From Neisseria sp. (GTDB lineage: Bacteria > Pseudomonadota > Gammaproteobacteria > Burkholderiales > Neisseriaceae), in the NCBI GenBank assembly GCA_030538415.1, contig JAUNTY010000006.1, forward strand, positions 1-64,000: a stretch of DNA of 64,000 bases, read 5' to 3'. Both the position numbers and the translations under genes were made by a program. Below the pieces are notes generated by a model. That model was not told where the DNA came from. It made no database searches and saw nothing but the letters and a program-made list of their open reading frames with translations. Position 1 is the first letter of the stretch; each line of letters begins with the position of its first letter. Shown here piece by piece: positions 32,948-42,155 of this stretch.

Positions 32948-34033
32948 ATGCCCAAGCGCGTGTTGATCATCCAATTCGGCCACCACGGCGACGTGCTGCT
33001 GGCCACCGCGCCGGTAACGGTGATGAAAAAAGCCCATCCCGATTGCGAAGTGGACATGCTGGTGTATCAGGAAACCGCCGATGTGTTGCGCGACAACACC
33101 GATATCGCCCGAATCCATGTGGTCGACAGGCAGTGGAAAAAGCAGGGGCTGCGTTACCAAATCAGGCAGGAGCTGGCCTTGGCGCAGGCTCTGCGGGCGC
33201 GCGGCTACGATGTCGTGGTCAATCTTGCCGCGCCGTGGCGGGCGGCGGCACTGAGCAAATACAGCGGTGCGAAAAAGCGCATCGGCTATGCCTTGGCGCG
33301 GCGCGACAATGCCGCCTGGCGTTGGGCGCACAGCGATTTGGTGGCGCCCGCCGATGTGGATACCCATGTGGTGGCTGACAACCTCAACAGCCTCAAGCCC
33401 TTGAAGCTGGATTTTTTCGGCAGCTACAACCCGGTAAACATGGCCGTGTCGGCGGCCACCCGCGCCTCGTTGCAAGACAAATTGCGCGCGCAGGGCTGGC
33501 AGGGCGAAGATTATGTGTTGGTGCACCCCGGCTCGCGCTGGTTTTTCAAATGCTGGGAAGATGAAAAATTCATCGGGCTGCTGCAAAAGCTGCTCGACCG
33601 CGGCGAAAACATCGTACTCACCGCCTCACCCGATGCACGCGAAAAAGCGATGATAGAAATGATTACCGGCCGTCTGAAAACCGGTGGCGCGGCGAAGCTG
33701 TGGGTATTGTCGGGCTGTTTGAGCCTGCGCGAGCTGGCGGCGGCAATCGGGCAAAGCAAACTCTTTATCGGCGTCGATTCCGTGCCGATGCACATGGCCG
33801 CCGCGTTTGACAAGCCGCAGGTGGCGCTGTTCGGCCCCAGTTGGGTCAACCGTTGGCGGCCTTATTCAAAAGCGGCGGAAGTGGTGTGGGCGGGCGATTA
33901 CGGCGCGCTGCCGCATCCCGACAGTATCAATACGGATGACCAAACGCGCTTGCTGGGCGCGATTCCGGTAGATGCCGTATGGCAGGCGGTGGAAAAAAAA
34001 CTGGATGCCGCCAATCAGCCGCAGGCCGTCTGA
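32948..34033 (+). CDS. heptosyltransferase-like glycosyltransferase (GT9)
   Basis: 361 residues. It has the GT9 pattern of ADP-heptose:LPS heptosyltransferases: KRVLIIQFGHHGDVLLATAPV at the N-terminus, LVHPGSRWFFKCW at about 190-202, LSLRELAAAIGQSKLFIGVDSVPMHMAAAF and ALFGPSWVNRWRPY near the C-terminus. The DSxPMHxAAA form and length suit heptosyltransferase III/WaaQ-like members. It likely acts at the inner leaflet on LOS core. AAGGAAACATC precedes the ATG. The C-terminal Ala-Val-stop is read from an uptake sequence (GCC GTC TGA). The gene stands only 9 bp before oppB but is functionally unrelated. Confidence 0.82.
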   Translation: MPKRVLIIQFGHHGDVLLATAPVTVMKKAHPDCEVDMLVYQETADVLRDNTDIARIHVVDRQWKKQGLRYQIRQELALAQALRARGYDVVVNLAAPWRAAALSKYSGAKKRIGYALARRDNAAWRWAHSDLVAPADVDTHVVADNLNSLKPLKLDFFGSYNPVNMAVSAATRASLQDKLRAQGWQGEDYVLVHPGSRWFFKCWEDEKFIGLLQKLLDRGENIVLTASPDAREKAMIEMITGRLKTGGAAKLWVLSGCLSLRELAAAIGQSKLFIGVDSVPMHMAAAFDKPQVALFGPSWVNRWRPYSKAAEVVWAGDYGALPHPDSINTDDQTRLLGAIPVDAVWQAVEKKLDAANQPQAV

Positions 34034-34042
34034 AAGGAATTT

Positions 34043-34963
34043 ATGCTGAAACTGATTTTCCGCCGCCTGCTCGAAGCCATTCCCACGCTGCTGGTGCTGA
34101 TTACCGTGTCGTTTTTCATGATGCGGCTGGCGCCCGGCAGCCCGTTTACCGGCGAGCGCAACCTGCCGCCGGCGGTGTTGGCCAATATCGAAGCCAAATA
34201 CCATCTCGACGATCCCTTGCCGCTGCAATATGTGAATTATTTGAAGCAACTGGCGCAAGGCGATTTCGGGCCTTCGTTCAAATATAAAGATTATTCGGTT
34301 AACGAATTGCTCGCGCAGGCGTTTCCCGTGTCGCTCGAGCTGGGCTTGTATGCTTTTGTAATCGCACTGGTGTCGGGCGTGGCGCTCGGCGTGATTGCCG
34401 CATTGAAACAAAACTCTTGGCTGGATTACACGCTGATGGGCGTGGCGATGACCGGCGTGGTGATTCCGAGCTTTGTGAAAGCACCGCTGTTGGTGCTGGT
34501 GTTTGCCATCGTACTCAAATGGCTGCCCGCGGGCGGCTGGAACGGCGGCGCGCTGCCGAATCTGGTGCTGCCCGTTGCCGCCTTGGCGCTGGCTTATGTG
34601 GCCGGTATCGCCCGCATCATGCGCGGCTCGATGATTGAAGTGATGAACAGCCCGTTTATCCGCACCGCCCGCGCCAAAGGGCTGCCGATGCGGCAAATTG
34701 TGTGGAAACACGCGCTGCGCCCGGCCATGCTGCCGGTGGTGTCTTACCTCGGCCCCGCATTTGTGGGCATCATCACCGGCTCCATCGTCATCGAAACCAT
34801 CTTCGGCCTGCCCGGCATCGGCCAATTGTTTGTCAACGGCGCGCTCAACCGCGATTACGGCATGGTGTTGAGCCTCACCATTTTGGTAGGCGTGCTCACC
34901 ATCGCATTCAATGCGCTGGTGGATATTTTGTATGCGGTGATTGATCCGAAGATACGTTATTGA
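34043..34963 (+). CDS. oppB: oligopeptide ABC transporter permease OppB
   Basis: 306 residues with six membrane helices. The first segment carries the OppB/DppB N-terminal pattern (LLEAIPTLLVLITVSFFMMRLAPGSPF). The EAA loop, RTARAKGLPMRQIVWKHALRPAMLPV, and the C-terminal GLPGIGQLFVNGALNRDYGMV are family signatures. It forms the inner-membrane channel with OppC, energised by OppD and OppF. Ribosome binding uses the AAAGGAATTT just after an uptake sequence. First of four opp genes; no substrate-binding protein is present. Confidence 0.93.
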   Translation: MLKLIFRRLLEAIPTLLVLITVSFFMMRLAPGSPFTGERNLPPAVLANIEAKYHLDDPLPLQYVNYLKQLAQGDFGPSFKYKDYSVNELLAQAFPVSLELGLYAFVIALVSGVALGVIAALKQNSWLDYTLMGVAMTGVVIPSFVKAPLLVLVFAIVLKWLPAGGWNGGALPNLVLPVAALALAYVAGIARIMRGSMIEVMNSPFIRTARAKGLPMRQIVWKHALRPAMLPVVSYLGPAFVGIITGSIVIETIFGLPGIGQLFVNGALNRDYGMVLSLTILVGVLTIAFNALVDILYAVIDPKIRY

Positions 34964-35080
34964 AACGGAGGCCGTCTGAAGGCTTGCATAGGCCAGTTTT
35001 GGCAAAAACGAATAACCCGCCTGTTTGCCGGAATGGCTTTCAGACGGCCTCAAACACTATTTTTACCACAAGAACACACC

Positions 35081-35989
35081 ATGAAACTGACCAAAAATCA
35101 GCTTGCCGCGCTAGAAACGCTGGCTGACGCGCCCGAAGTAAAAGGCCGCAGCCTGTGGCAGGATGCCTGGCGCCGCTTCCGGCGCAATCGGGCGGCGGTG
35201 GCGAGCATGGCGGTATTGTTTTTGGTGGCGCTGTTTGTATTGCTCGTGCCGCTGATGTCGCCGTTTGGCTATGCCGATACCGATTGGGGCGCGATGCAGA
35301 TGCCGCCTTCATTTGCCGACGGCCATTATTTCGGCACCGATTCGCTCGGCCGCGATTTGCTGGTACGCGTGGCCGTGGGCGGGCGTATTTCGCTGACGGT
35401 GGGGCTGGCGGGCGCACTGGTGGCGGTGTTGTTCGGCACGGTTTACGGCGCGGTGTCCGGTTTTTTCGGCGGCAAAACCGATATGCTGATGATGCGCTTT
35501 CTGGAAATTCTGAATGCGTTTCCGTTTATGTTTTTCGTGATTTTGCTGGTGACTTTTTTCGGCCGCAATCTGGTGTTTATTTTCGTGGCCATCGGGCTGG
35601 TGTCGTGGCTGGATGTGGCGCGGATTGTGCGCGGCCAAACCTTGAGCTTGCGACGCAAGGAGTTTGTGGAAGCGGCCGAAGTGGGCGGCGTATCGAAACC
35701 GGCGATTGTGTGGCGCCACATCGTGCCCAACGTGCTCGGCGTGGTGGTGGTTTACGCTTCGCTGCTGGTGCCCGGCATGATTTTGTTTGAATCGTTTTTG
35801 AGCTTTTTGGGCTTGGGCGTGCAAGAGCCGATGACGAGCTGGGGCGCGCTCCTGCAGGAAGGCGCGCAAACCATGCAGGTGGCGCCGTGGCAGCTGCTGG
35901 TGCCGAGCGTGTTGCTGGTGGTGACGCTGTTTTGCTTCAATTTTATCGGCGACGGCCTGCGCGATGCGCTCGACCCGAAAGACAGATAA
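35081..35989 (+). CDS. oppC: oligopeptide ABC transporter permease OppC
   Basis: 302 residues from MKLTKNQLAAL. An in-frame start at 35033 lies in an uptake sequence and is discarded. It begins with a cytoplasmic segment containing SLWQDAWRRFRRNRAAVASM, the OppC_N domain preceding the first helix. FGTDSLGRDLLVRVAVGGRISL and the EAA loop FVEAAEVGGVSKPAIVWRHIVPNV are diagnostic. It pairs with OppB. It is separated from oppB by ~117 bp holding two uptake sequences, and from oppD by 9 bp. Confidence 0.93.
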   Translation: MKLTKNQLAALETLADAPEVKGRSLWQDAWRRFRRNRAAVASMAVLFLVALFVLLVPLMSPFGYADTDWGAMQMPPSFADGHYFGTDSLGRDLLVRVAVGGRISLTVGLAGALVAVLFGTVYGAVSGFFGGKTDMLMMRFLEILNAFPFMFFVILLVTFFGRNLVFIFVAIGLVSWLDVARIVRGQTLSLRRKEFVEAAEVGGVSKPAIVWRHIVPNVLGVVVVYASLLVPGMILFESFLSFLGLGVQEPMTSWGALLQEGAQTMQVAPWQLLVPSVLLVVTLFCFNFIGDGLRDALDPKDR

Positions 35990-35998
35990 GGCCGAATC

Positions 35999-36970
35999 AT
36001 GAGCTTATTAAACGTAGAAAATCTGCAAGTGGTGTTCCACACCGACGACGGCGACGTTACCGCGGTCAACAAGCTGAATTTCGATTTGGCCGCAGGCGAA
36101 ACGCTGGGCATCGTGGGGGAATCGGGCTCGGGCAAATCGCAAACCGCGTTTGCCATCATGGGCTTGCTGGCGAAAAACGGCCGGGCGCGCGGCTCGGTGA
36201 AATTCGACGGGCAGGAAATCCTCAATATCGGCGAAGGCCGTCTGAACCGGATTCGCGCCCGTGAAATCGCCATGATTTTTCAGGATCCGATGACTTCGCT
36301 CAATCCCTATATGAAAGTGGGCGCGCAGTTGGCCGAAGTGTTGTCGCTGCATCAGGGCATGGGCAAGGCGGCGGCGCGCGCGGAAGCCGTGCGCATGCTC
36401 GATGCGGTGAAAATTCCCGAAGCGCAAAAGCGCATGCAGATGTATCCGCACGAATTTTCAGGCGGCATGCGCCAGCGCGTGATGATTGCGATGGCTTTGC
36501 TTTGCCGCCCCAAACTCTTGATTGCCGACGAGCCCACCACTGCGCTGGATGTAACGGTGCAGGCGCAGATTATGGCGCTGCTCAGCGAATTGAAGCGTGA
36601 TTTCGGCACCACCATCATCATGATTACCCACGATTTGGGCGTGGTGGCGGGCATTTGCGACCACGTATTGGTGATGTATGCCGGTAAAACCATGGAATAC
36701 GGCGGCGTGGAGCAGATTTTTTATCAGCCGCGCCACCCGTATACCATCGGCCTGTTGGGCGCGGTGCCGCGCTTCGACCGTGAAGAGGACGAGCTGCCCA
36801 CCATTGCGGGCAATCCGCCCAATCCGGCGGCATTGCCGCCGGGCTGCCCGTTTCAGGCGCGCTGCGGGCATGTGATGGCAGTGTGCCGCGAAGCCGAGCC
36901 GCCGCTGCTGGCGCTGGCAAACGGCAGCCGTTGTGCCTGCCATTGGCAAGCGGAAGGAGCGGGTGTATGA
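35999..36970 (+). CDS. oppD: oligopeptide ABC transporter ATPase OppD
   Basis: 323 residues. Walker A is GESGSGKSQ at 40-48, a Q-loop lies in [10 protein letters not shown], signature FSGGMRQR at 153-160, Walker B LLIADEP at 173-179, and switch His in ITHDLGV. The C-terminal extension with [14 protein letters not shown] has the four-cysteine pattern of Opp/Dpp ATPases, which in some members holds an Fe-S cluster. It powers peptide import with OppF. The stop overlaps the oppF start (ATGA). Confidence 0.95.
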   Translation: MSLLNVENLQVVFHTDDGDVTAVNKLNFDLAAGETLGIVGESGSGKSQTAFAIMGLLAKNGRARGSVKFDGQEILNIGEGRLNRIRAREIAMIFQDPMTSLNPYMKVGAQLAEVLSLHQGMGKAAARAEAVRMLDAVKIPEAQKRMQMYPHEFSGGMRQRVMIAMALLCRPKLLIADEPTTALDVTVQAQIMALLSELKRDFGTTIIMITHDLGVVAGICDHVLVMYAGKTMEYGGVEQIFYQPRHPYTIGLLGAVPRFDREEDELPTIAGNPPNPAALPPGCPFQARCGHVMAVCREAEPPLLALANGSRCACHWQAEGAGV

Positions 36971-37959
36971 GCGGCCAGGAAGCTTTATTGCAGGTGCGCG
37001 ATTTGCGCGTGGTGTTTCGCGTGCGCCGGGCCAAAAGCTGGCCGTGGCAGAAAGCGGGGCGCTTGCAGGCGGTAAACGGCGTGTCGTTTGATTTGCAGCC
37101 CGGCGAAACGCTGGGCGTGGTGGGCGAATCGGGCTGCGGCAAATCCACGCTGGCGCGTGCGATTATCGGCCTCGTGAAAGCCGAGTCGGGCAGCGTGTTG
37201 TGGCAGGGGCGGGAGCTGACTGCGCTGGGCGAAAAAGCGCTGCGGCTGCAACGGCGCGACATTCAGATGATTTTTCAGGATCCGCTCGCTTCGCTGAATC
37301 CGCGCATGACCGTGGGCGACATCATTGCCGAGCCGTTGCGCACGTTTTATCCTGAGCTTGGCAAAGCCGAAGCCATGCGGCAAGTGAAGGAAATGATGCG
37401 GAAAGTGGGCTTGCTGCCCAATCAGATTAACCGCTATCCGCATGAATTTTCAGGCGGCCAGTGCCAGCGCATCGGCATCGCCCGCGCGCTGATTCTGAAA
37501 CCGAAACTGTTGATTTGCGACGAGCCGGTGTCGGCGCTGGATGTGTCGATACAGGCGCAGGTGGTGAATCTCTTGAAAGCGGTGCAGCAGGAAATGGGGC
37601 TGGCGATGATTTTTATCGCCCATGATTTGTCGGTGGTGAAGCACATTTCCGACCGCGTATTGGTGATGTATTTGGGCAATGCGGTGGAGCTTGGCGACGA
37701 TGAAGCCGTTTACGGCGCGCCCGCACATCCTTACACCCGCGCCCTGATGAGCGCCGTGCCGATTCCCGACCCCGTGGCCGAGCGCGGCAAAACCATCGAG
37801 CTGTTGCCCGGTGATTTACCTAGCCCGCTTAACCCGCCTTCGGGCTGCGCATTCCGCACGCGCTGCCCAGAAGCGGACGGCGGATGCGCTCAAATCAAAC
37901 CATTGTTGCAAGGTGTGAACCGGCATCAGGTGGCCTGCCTGAAACATGCGGTCGATTGA
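36967..37959 (+). CDS. oppF: oligopeptide ABC transporter ATPase OppF
   Basis: 330 residues from [10 protein letters not shown], the ATG overlapping the oppD stop. Walker A is GESGCGKST at 53-61, signature FSGGQCQR at 161-168 and Walker B LLICDEP at 181-187, with [14 protein letters not shown]. The cysteine-containing C-terminal oligopeptide-transport domain ([15 protein letters not shown]) is intact. A 9-residue insertion (RAKSWPWQK) between beta strands near 22-30 is common in OppF. Last gene of the transporter. Confidence 0.95.
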   Translation: MSGQEALLQVRDLRVVFRVRRAKSWPWQKAGRLQAVNGVSFDLQPGETLGVVGESGCGKSTLARAIIGLVKAESGSVLWQGRELTALGEKALRLQRRDIQMIFQDPLASLNPRMTVGDIIAEPLRTFYPELGKAEAMRQVKEMMRKVGLLPNQINRYPHEFSGGQCQRIGIARALILKPKLLICDEPVSALDVSIQAQVVNLLKAVQQEMGLAMIFIAHDLSVVKHISDRVLVMYLGNAVELGDDEAVYGAPAHPYTRALMSAVPIPDPVAERGKTIELLPGDLPSPLNPPSGCAFRTRCPEADGGCAQIKPLLQGVNRHQVACLKHAVD

Positions 37960-37986
37960 TAAAAGGCCGTCTGAATGGTTTGAGCA

Positions 37987-38069
37987 AGTAGCGTGGGCTC
38001 TGCCCGCGTTTTTGATGGTGATGTTATGTTTGGAGAATAGCGGTGTTTCGTGGGAGAGATCCACGCTAC
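37987..38069. repeat. GTAGCGTGGGC inverted-repeat element
   Basis: GTAGCGTGGGCTCTGCCCGCG and CGTGGGAGAGATCCACGCTAC are arms about 40 bp apart, just downstream of oppF. Confidence 0.7.
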
Positions 38070-38111
38070 GGTTACGGCTGCTGTTTCGCGTTAATCGGCT
38101 GTATAAAGGCC

Positions 38112-38327
38112 GAGGCCTTTGCAAAAAACAACCGTCGCGCCCGCGCAGGCGGGTGCCCAGTCTGAAGCGTAGCTTCAGCTTAAACGCCCCAGCCTTGAAA
38201 ATGCACAACCTTTTGATTCGCAGTTGGTTTTTGAAGTCAGAAAAATGAACAGGCAAGCAAAGCTACGCTTTGCACTAGGCACCCGCCTGCGCGGGTGCGA
38301 CAGGAAGAAGAATTTTGCAAAGGTCTC
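38112..38327. repeat. MITE-like element, GAGACCTTTGCAAAA termini (216 bp)
   Basis: GAGGCCTTTGCAAAAAAC to TTTTGCAAAGGTCTC, with the GCGCAGGCGGGTGCCC and GGCACCCGCCTGCGCGGGTGCG subterminal palindromes. It lies between convergent oppF and the mini-porin gene. Confidence 0.8.
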
Positions 38328-38328
38328 A

Positions 38329-38357
38329 GGCCGTCTGAACGCTTTCAGACGGCCTTT
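38329..38357 (-). terminator. paired-uptake-sequence terminator
   Basis: AGGCCGTCTGAACGC directly faces its inverse. It could end the mini-porin gene on the minus strand. Confidence 0.65.
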
Positions 38358-38394
38358 ATTGATGCTTGGTTGCTGACAGGGTGCATATTGCGGA

Positions 38395-38715
38395 TTAGCC
38401 TCCGACACCCACCGACCAGCCGCTTTGCGAGCTGTTTTCCTTACGCTGGCGGAAATGTTCGCGCAAGGAATCGCTGCGGCCTACCGGCACATCTTCCTGA
38501 TATTGCCAGATAAGGTTGCTGCCGCCGCTAATCGGATGCGAGCCGCGCATGCCGATATAGCTGCCCAAATCGTCAACCGAGCTGCCGCTCACGCTTTGGC
38601 CGCCGATTTTGGTTTGCGACACGGTAATGCCGCTGCGGATGTTGCCGTAAAGGTTGACATCGGCCAGCGCCAGCGCGGGCAGGAGGGCGAAGAGGGCGAA
38701 AACGGTTTTATTCAT
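38395..38715 (-). CDS. mini-porin: signal peptide plus first strands of a neisserial porin
   Basis: 106 residues from MNKTVFALFALLPALALA-DVNLYG. The start of the mature chain (DVNLYGNIRSGI...DLGSYIGMRGSHPISGGSNLIWQYQEDV) follows the N-terminal strands of PorB-type general porins. Those are about 330-350 residues long. Here the chain ends at SGWSVGVGG with a clean stop, and no remaining porin sequence is found in any frame before the terminator. It may be a truncated porin remnant or a dedicated small protein, and could not form a full barrel alone. A longer in-frame ORF to 38985 is antisense to the nitrilase and is rejected. Confidence 0.6.
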   Translation of the reverse strand: MNKTVFALFALLPALALADVNLYGNIRSGITVSQTKIGGQSVSGSSVDDLGSYIGMRGSHPISGGSNLIWQYQEDVPVGRSDSLREHFRQRKENSSQSGWSVGVGG

Positions 38716-38821
38716 GGCGGTTTTCTTGTAGCATGAAAGCAGTTGGAAATAATGCAAATAAGTGTAACAGATTGGCCGTGAAGAAATTCTAAAAAACGCA
38801 AAACATGGCAAGGAGCCGCCG

Positions 38822-39625
38822 ATGAATGCAATCAATGCTGCCGCAATACAAATGGTGTCGACCACACGCCCAGAAGAAAACATTGCCGCCATGCGCCGCC
38901 TGGTGGCCGAAGCGGCTGCACGCGGGGCGGATTGGGTGTTGTTGCCCGAATATTGGCCGCTGATGGGCGCGAAAGACACCGACAAGCTGGCGTTTGCCGA
39001 GCCTTTGGGCAGCGGCGTTTTTCAGACGGCCATGAGTGAAACCGCGCGCAAACACGGTATTGTGTTGTTCGGCGGTACGGTGCCCTTGCAAAGCGGCGAC
39101 ACCGGCAAGGTGTTGAACACGATGCTGGCGTATGGCCGCGACGGCGCGCGCATCGGTCATTACGACAAAATGCATTTGTTCGGCTATTCGGGTTTGGGCG
39201 AGCGCTATGCCGAGGCGGATACGATTGCGGCGGGCAAAGAAGTGCCGCGCCTGAGCGTAGACGATACCGGCGTGGCTGCGGGCGTGTGTTACGACGTGCG
39301 CTTTCCCGAGTTTTTCCGGGCGCAAATGCCGTTTGAGGTGTTGCTGCTGCCCGCCGCGTTTACCTACACCACCGGCCTTGCGCATTGGGAATTGCTGCTG
39401 CGAGCCCGCGCGGTGGAAAACCAGTGTTATGTGGTGGCGTCGGCGCAGGGCGGCATCCACGAAAGCGGTCGGCGCACATTCGGCCACAGCATGATTATCG
39501 ATCCGTGGGGCGAGGTGCTGGATATACAGCCCGAAGGCGAAGGCGTGGTGGCGGCCAAGCTCGATCCGGCGCGGCTGGCCAGCGTGCGTACCCGTCTGCC
39601 TGCATTGGCGCACCGTTGTTTGTAA
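38822..39625 (+). CDS. nitrilase-family carbon-nitrogen hydrolase
   Basis: 267 residues with the intact Glu-Lys-Cys triad of the nitrilase superfamily: LLPEYW (Glu43), HYDKMHLF (Lys116) and GVCYDVRFPEFFR (Cys156). The GVCYDVRFPE form is typical of the Nit/omega-amidase branch, which hydrolyses alpha-keto acid amides or repairs deaminated glutathione. Actual substrate is not determinable. Length is normal. AAGGAGCCGCCG precedes the ATG. It diverges from the mini-porin gene and ends with an uptake sequence just after the stop. Confidence 0.9.
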   Translation: MNAINAAAIQMVSTTRPEENIAAMRRLVAEAAARGADWVLLPEYWPLMGAKDTDKLAFAEPLGSGVFQTAMSETARKHGIVLFGGTVPLQSGDTGKVLNTMLAYGRDGARIGHYDKMHLFGYSGLGERYAEADTIAAGKEVPRLSVDDTGVAAGVCYDVRFPEFFRAQMPFEVLLLPAAFTYTTGLAHWELLLRARAVENQCYVVASAQGGIHESGRRTFGHSMIIDPWGEVLDIQPEGEGVVAAKLDPARLASVRTRLPALAHRCL

Positions 39626-39780
39626 AGGCCGTCTGAAATTATCTTTCCGACTATAAGCGTGCATGCCGGTGCGCTTGCGTGTATAATCGCTGCCCTTTCC
39701 CGCAGATTTTGTTTTGTTTGGGAAAAACAACATTCAGGCGGTTTGCAGCCATTAAAAATACAGCCGTTTCAAAAAGCTAC

Positions 39781-39810
39781 TTGAAACGCATCGCTGTTTC
39801 GTGGTATAAA
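39781..39810 (+). promoter_or_regulatory. promoter of rpmB-rpmG
   Basis: TTGAAA at 39781-39786, an 18 bp spacer and TATAAA at 39805-39810 lie about 37 bp before rpmB. A second TATAAT stands alone at 39682-39687. Confidence 0.6.
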
Positions 39811-39846
39811 TCGCGTTTTACTATTTTAGAAGTTTGGAGACTAACC

Positions 39847-40080
39847 ATGGCACGAGTTTGCAAAGTGACCGGTAAGCGCCCGATGGCTGGCAATAACGTA
39901 TCACACGCCAACAACAAAACCAAACGCCGTTTTTTGCCCAACTTGCAATCACGTCGTTTTTGGGTAGAGAGTGAAAACCGCTGGGTTCGCCTGCGCGTAT
40001 CAAACGCCGCATTGCGCACCATCGATAAAGTAGGCATTGACGTCGTATTGGCTGATTTGCGTGCTCGCGGCGAAGCTTAA
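39847..40080 (+). CDS. rpmB: 50S ribosomal protein L28
   Basis: 77 residues from [29 protein letters not shown], the canonical L28 N-terminus. A longer ORF from 39679 crosses the promoter and is not real. Basic throughout, as expected of an rRNA-binding protein. TTGGAGACTAACC provides the ribosome binding site. It is the first gene of the conserved rpmB-rpmG pair, with rpmG starting 27 bp downstream. Confidence 0.98.
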   Translation: MARVCKVTGKRPMAGNNVSHANNKTKRRFLPNLQSRRFWVESENRWVRLRVSNAALRTIDKVGIDVVLADLRARGEA

Positions 40081-40107
40081 TTTCATGATTAATTAAGGAT
40101 TACTGCA

Positions 40108-40263
40108 ATGCGCGATAAAATCAAACTGGAATCAAGTGCAGGTACTGGTCATTTTTACACCACTACCAAAAACAAACGCACCATGCCCGGCAAACTGGAA
40201 ATCAAAAAATTTGACCCGGTAGCCCGCAAACACGTTATCTACAAAGAAACCAAATTGAAATAA
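40108..40263 (+). CDS. rpmG: 50S ribosomal protein L33
   Basis: 51 residues: [20 protein letters not shown], then [20 protein letters not shown] and a basic end. This is the zinc-free (C-minus) L33 form, lacking the CxxC pairs. Full length. AAGGATTACTGCA lies upstream of the ATG. It follows rpmB in the usual two-gene operon and is closed by an intrinsic terminator. Confidence 0.97.
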   Translation: MRDKIKLESSAGTGHFYTTTKNKRTMPGKLEIKKFDPVARKHVIYKETKLK

Positions 40264-40286
40264 TCCGGTTTCCCGTGCGAGATACG

Positions 40287-40320
40287 CAAAAGCCTTTGTA
40301 GCGATACAAAGGCTTTTTTA
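40287..40320 (+). terminator. intrinsic terminator of rpmB-rpmG
   Basis: AAAAGCCTTTGTA pairs with TACAAAGGCTTTT around a GCGA loop and runs into Ts. Confidence 0.9.
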
Positions 40321-40325
40321 TTGCT

Positions 40326-40381
40326 CAGGCCGTCTGAAAAGACCGCAGGCCGTCTGAACACCATATTGTTTCAGACGGCCT
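40326..40381 (-). terminator. triple uptake-sequence hairpin downstream of ubiM-like gene
   Basis: Two direct CAGGCCGTCTGAA copies face one inverted copy, allowing alternative hairpins. It lies just beyond the minus-strand gene end. Confidence 0.6.
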
Positions 40382-40399
40382 GCGTTTGAAGGTATTGCA

Positions 40400-41584
40400 T
40401 CAACCTGTCAGCTGCTTGGTAATCAGCTTTTTCAGCGGCGGCAGGTTGTTGCTGACCCGCAGCACCACGTTGCGCAGCAGTTTGGCGGGCGGGGTTTCGT
40501 CGGTGAAGAGCTTCAGCAGCATGTTGGTGCCGTGATAGAGCGGTTTGGCGTGCAGCATGTGTTTGGTGTCGTATTGCGACAACAGGCTTTGCGCACCGAT
40601 GTCTTTGCCTTGGCGTTCGGCTTCGAGCACCAGTTTCGCCAAAATGTCGGCGCTGGCAAGCCCCAGGTTGAAACCGTGGGCGGTAACCGGGTGCATGCCG
40701 ACGGCGGCGTCGCCGACGAGGGCGCAGCGGGTGCCGTAGCAGCGTTGGGCAATCATGCCCACCAGCGGATAAGCGTGGATGCTGCTGACCAATTCCATCT
40801 CGCCCAAGCGGCCTTCCAGTTGTTTTTGCACGCTGGCGGCCAGGGCTTCCGGGCTCATGGCTTGCAGTTCGGCGGCTTTGTCGCTGTCGACGGTAATCAC
40901 GGTGTTGGTGAGGTGTTCTTCTAACGGCAGCAGCGCGATGGTGCGGCCGTAGTGAAAACATTCGTAAGCGGTGTGGTGGTTGGAGAGGCTGTGTTTCATG
41001 CGGCAGACAAACATGGTGCGGCTGTAGTCGTGCATGTCGCAGGCGATGCCGAGCTGGCGGCGCGTTTGCGAGAAGCGGCTGTCGGCGGCAATCAGCAGGC
41101 GGGCAGTGAGGGTGTCGCCGTTGTATAAGGTTACGCTGGCTTGCTGCGTTGTGGTTTGGGCGCTGGAAACGCCGGTTTCGCAGAGCAGGGTAACGTTGTC
41201 GAGTTCGGCCACGGTTTCATAGGCGGCCTTGCGGATATTGTGGTTGGAAACCAGAAAACCGAGGCAGTCGGCCGGTTCGCCCAGCGCCTGCGTGGGTTGC
41301 GGGAAATGCAGTTGGTAGGAAGACTGGCCGTTGAGTACTTTGGCGTCGCGCAGCGGATAAATCTCATCGGCGGGAATACGCTGCCAGATACCGAGCCGCT
41401 GCATGGTTTCGCGCGATACGTGGGTGAGGGCGATTTCACGGCCGTCGTAGGGCGGGTCTTGCAGGGTAGCAAGCGGCTGCTTTTCGATGATGGTCACGGA
41501 GAGGCCGCTGCCTGCGAGTTCGGCGGCGAAGCTCAGCCCGGCGGGGCCGGCGCCGACAATGAGGATGTCGCTGTGTGGGTTCAT
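40400..41584 (-). CDS. ubiM: FAD-dependent ubiquinone-biosynthesis hydroxylase (UbiM-like)
   Basis: 394 residues of the UbiH/UbiF/UbiI flavoprotein family. The dinucleotide-binding motif IVGAGPAGLSFA is at 9-20. GREIALTHVSRETMQRLGIW follows. The second FAD motif, GDAAVGMHPVTAHGFNLGL near 290-310, with V-G-M in place of the usual A-H, suggests UbiM, the branch described in Neisseria and some other proteobacteria. It hydroxylates the quinone ring (C5, perhaps others). The exact ring position cannot be read from sequence. Monocistronic, with a Correia element upstream of its start. Confidence 0.82.
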   Translation of the reverse strand: MNPHSDILIVGAGPAGLSFAAELAGSGLSVTIIEKQPLATLQDPPYDGREIALTHVSRETMQRLGIWQRIPADEIYPLRDAKVLNGQSSYQLHFPQPTQALGEPADCLGFLVSNHNIRKAAYETVAELDNVTLLCETGVSSAQTTTQQASVTLYNGDTLTARLLIAADSRFSQTRRQLGIACDMHDYSRTMFVCRMKHSLSNHHTAYECFHYGRTIALLPLEEHLTNTVITVDSDKAAELQAMSPEALAASVQKQLEGRLGEMELVSSIHAYPLVGMIAQRCYGTRCALVGDAAVGMHPVTAHGFNLGLASADILAKLVLEAERQGKDIGAQSLLSQYDTKHMLHAKPLYHGTNMLLKLFTDETPPAKLLRNVVLRVSNNLPPLKKLITKQLTG

Positions 41585-41709
41585 AAAGCGCCTTTCGGAA
41601 TGCGTTGCGTCAAATGGCTATCAGGATAAACGAAACATGCTGATTACGTGCAACTTTATTTCGTCGGTTTAATGTAAATCAAATTTGAATGGCTTTCAGA
41701 CGGCCTCGA

Positions 41710-41817
41710 TATAGTCGGAGAAATTAGATTCTGATACAAGGCGGTGAGCCGCAGACAGTACAGGTAGTACGACAAGGCGAGCCAACGCCGTAGCAGAAAC
41801 TAATTTCTCCGACTATA
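41710..41817. repeat. Correia-type repeat, short form
   Basis: TATAGTCGGAGAAATTAG and CTAATTTCTCCGACTATA form a perfect inverted pair around the GCCGCAGACAGTAC core. Confidence 0.88.
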
Positions 41818-41901
41818 GCAATACAGGGTTTACTGCCTATCAAGGCCGTCTGAACATAAAAAGCCTTCGGGTTGCGGACTTTGTCAATCGGCATGCAGTG
41901 C

Positions 41902-42022
41902 GTAGCGTGGGCTTTGCCCACGTTTTTGCTAAAGCTCTTGTGCCGTGATTCCAGAAACGCGATTTTCTCATGCTGTAGATGGGAGGCGGTGTGTGGTTTT
42001 TCGTGGGCAGAGTCCACGCTAC
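41902..42022. repeat. GTAGCGTGGGC inverted-repeat element
   Basis: GTAGCGTGGGCTTTGCCCACG and CGTGGGCAGAGTCCACGCTAC are inverted arms enclosing about 80 bp of non-coding DNA. Confidence 0.72.
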
Positions 42023-42110
42023 GGTTGTGGCTAATTGAAGCAGGCTTGCTTGCGAACGGATCGGATCTGGGTGCTGGATTAAATGCTGTATATCAAGGCC
42101 GTCTGAACAG

Positions 42111-42137
42111 AAAAAGCCCGCAGGTGCGGGCTTTTTT
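42111..42137 (-). terminator. intrinsic terminator of the MetE-like gene
   Basis: AAAAAGCCCGCA pairs with TGCGGGCTTTTT, loop GG, with T-runs on either strand. It lies 19 bp past the stop. Confidence 0.85.
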
Positions 42138-42155
42138 AATCGGCGGTGTAAATGT

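Larger units (their letters stand above)
41585..42155. other. intergenic region between the ubiM-like and MetE-like genes
   Basis: 570 bp with a Correia element (41710-41817), a GTAGCGTGGGC inverted-repeat element (41902-42022), uptake sequences and an intrinsic terminator. No gene is seen. Both flanking genes are on the minus strand. Confidence 0.55.
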
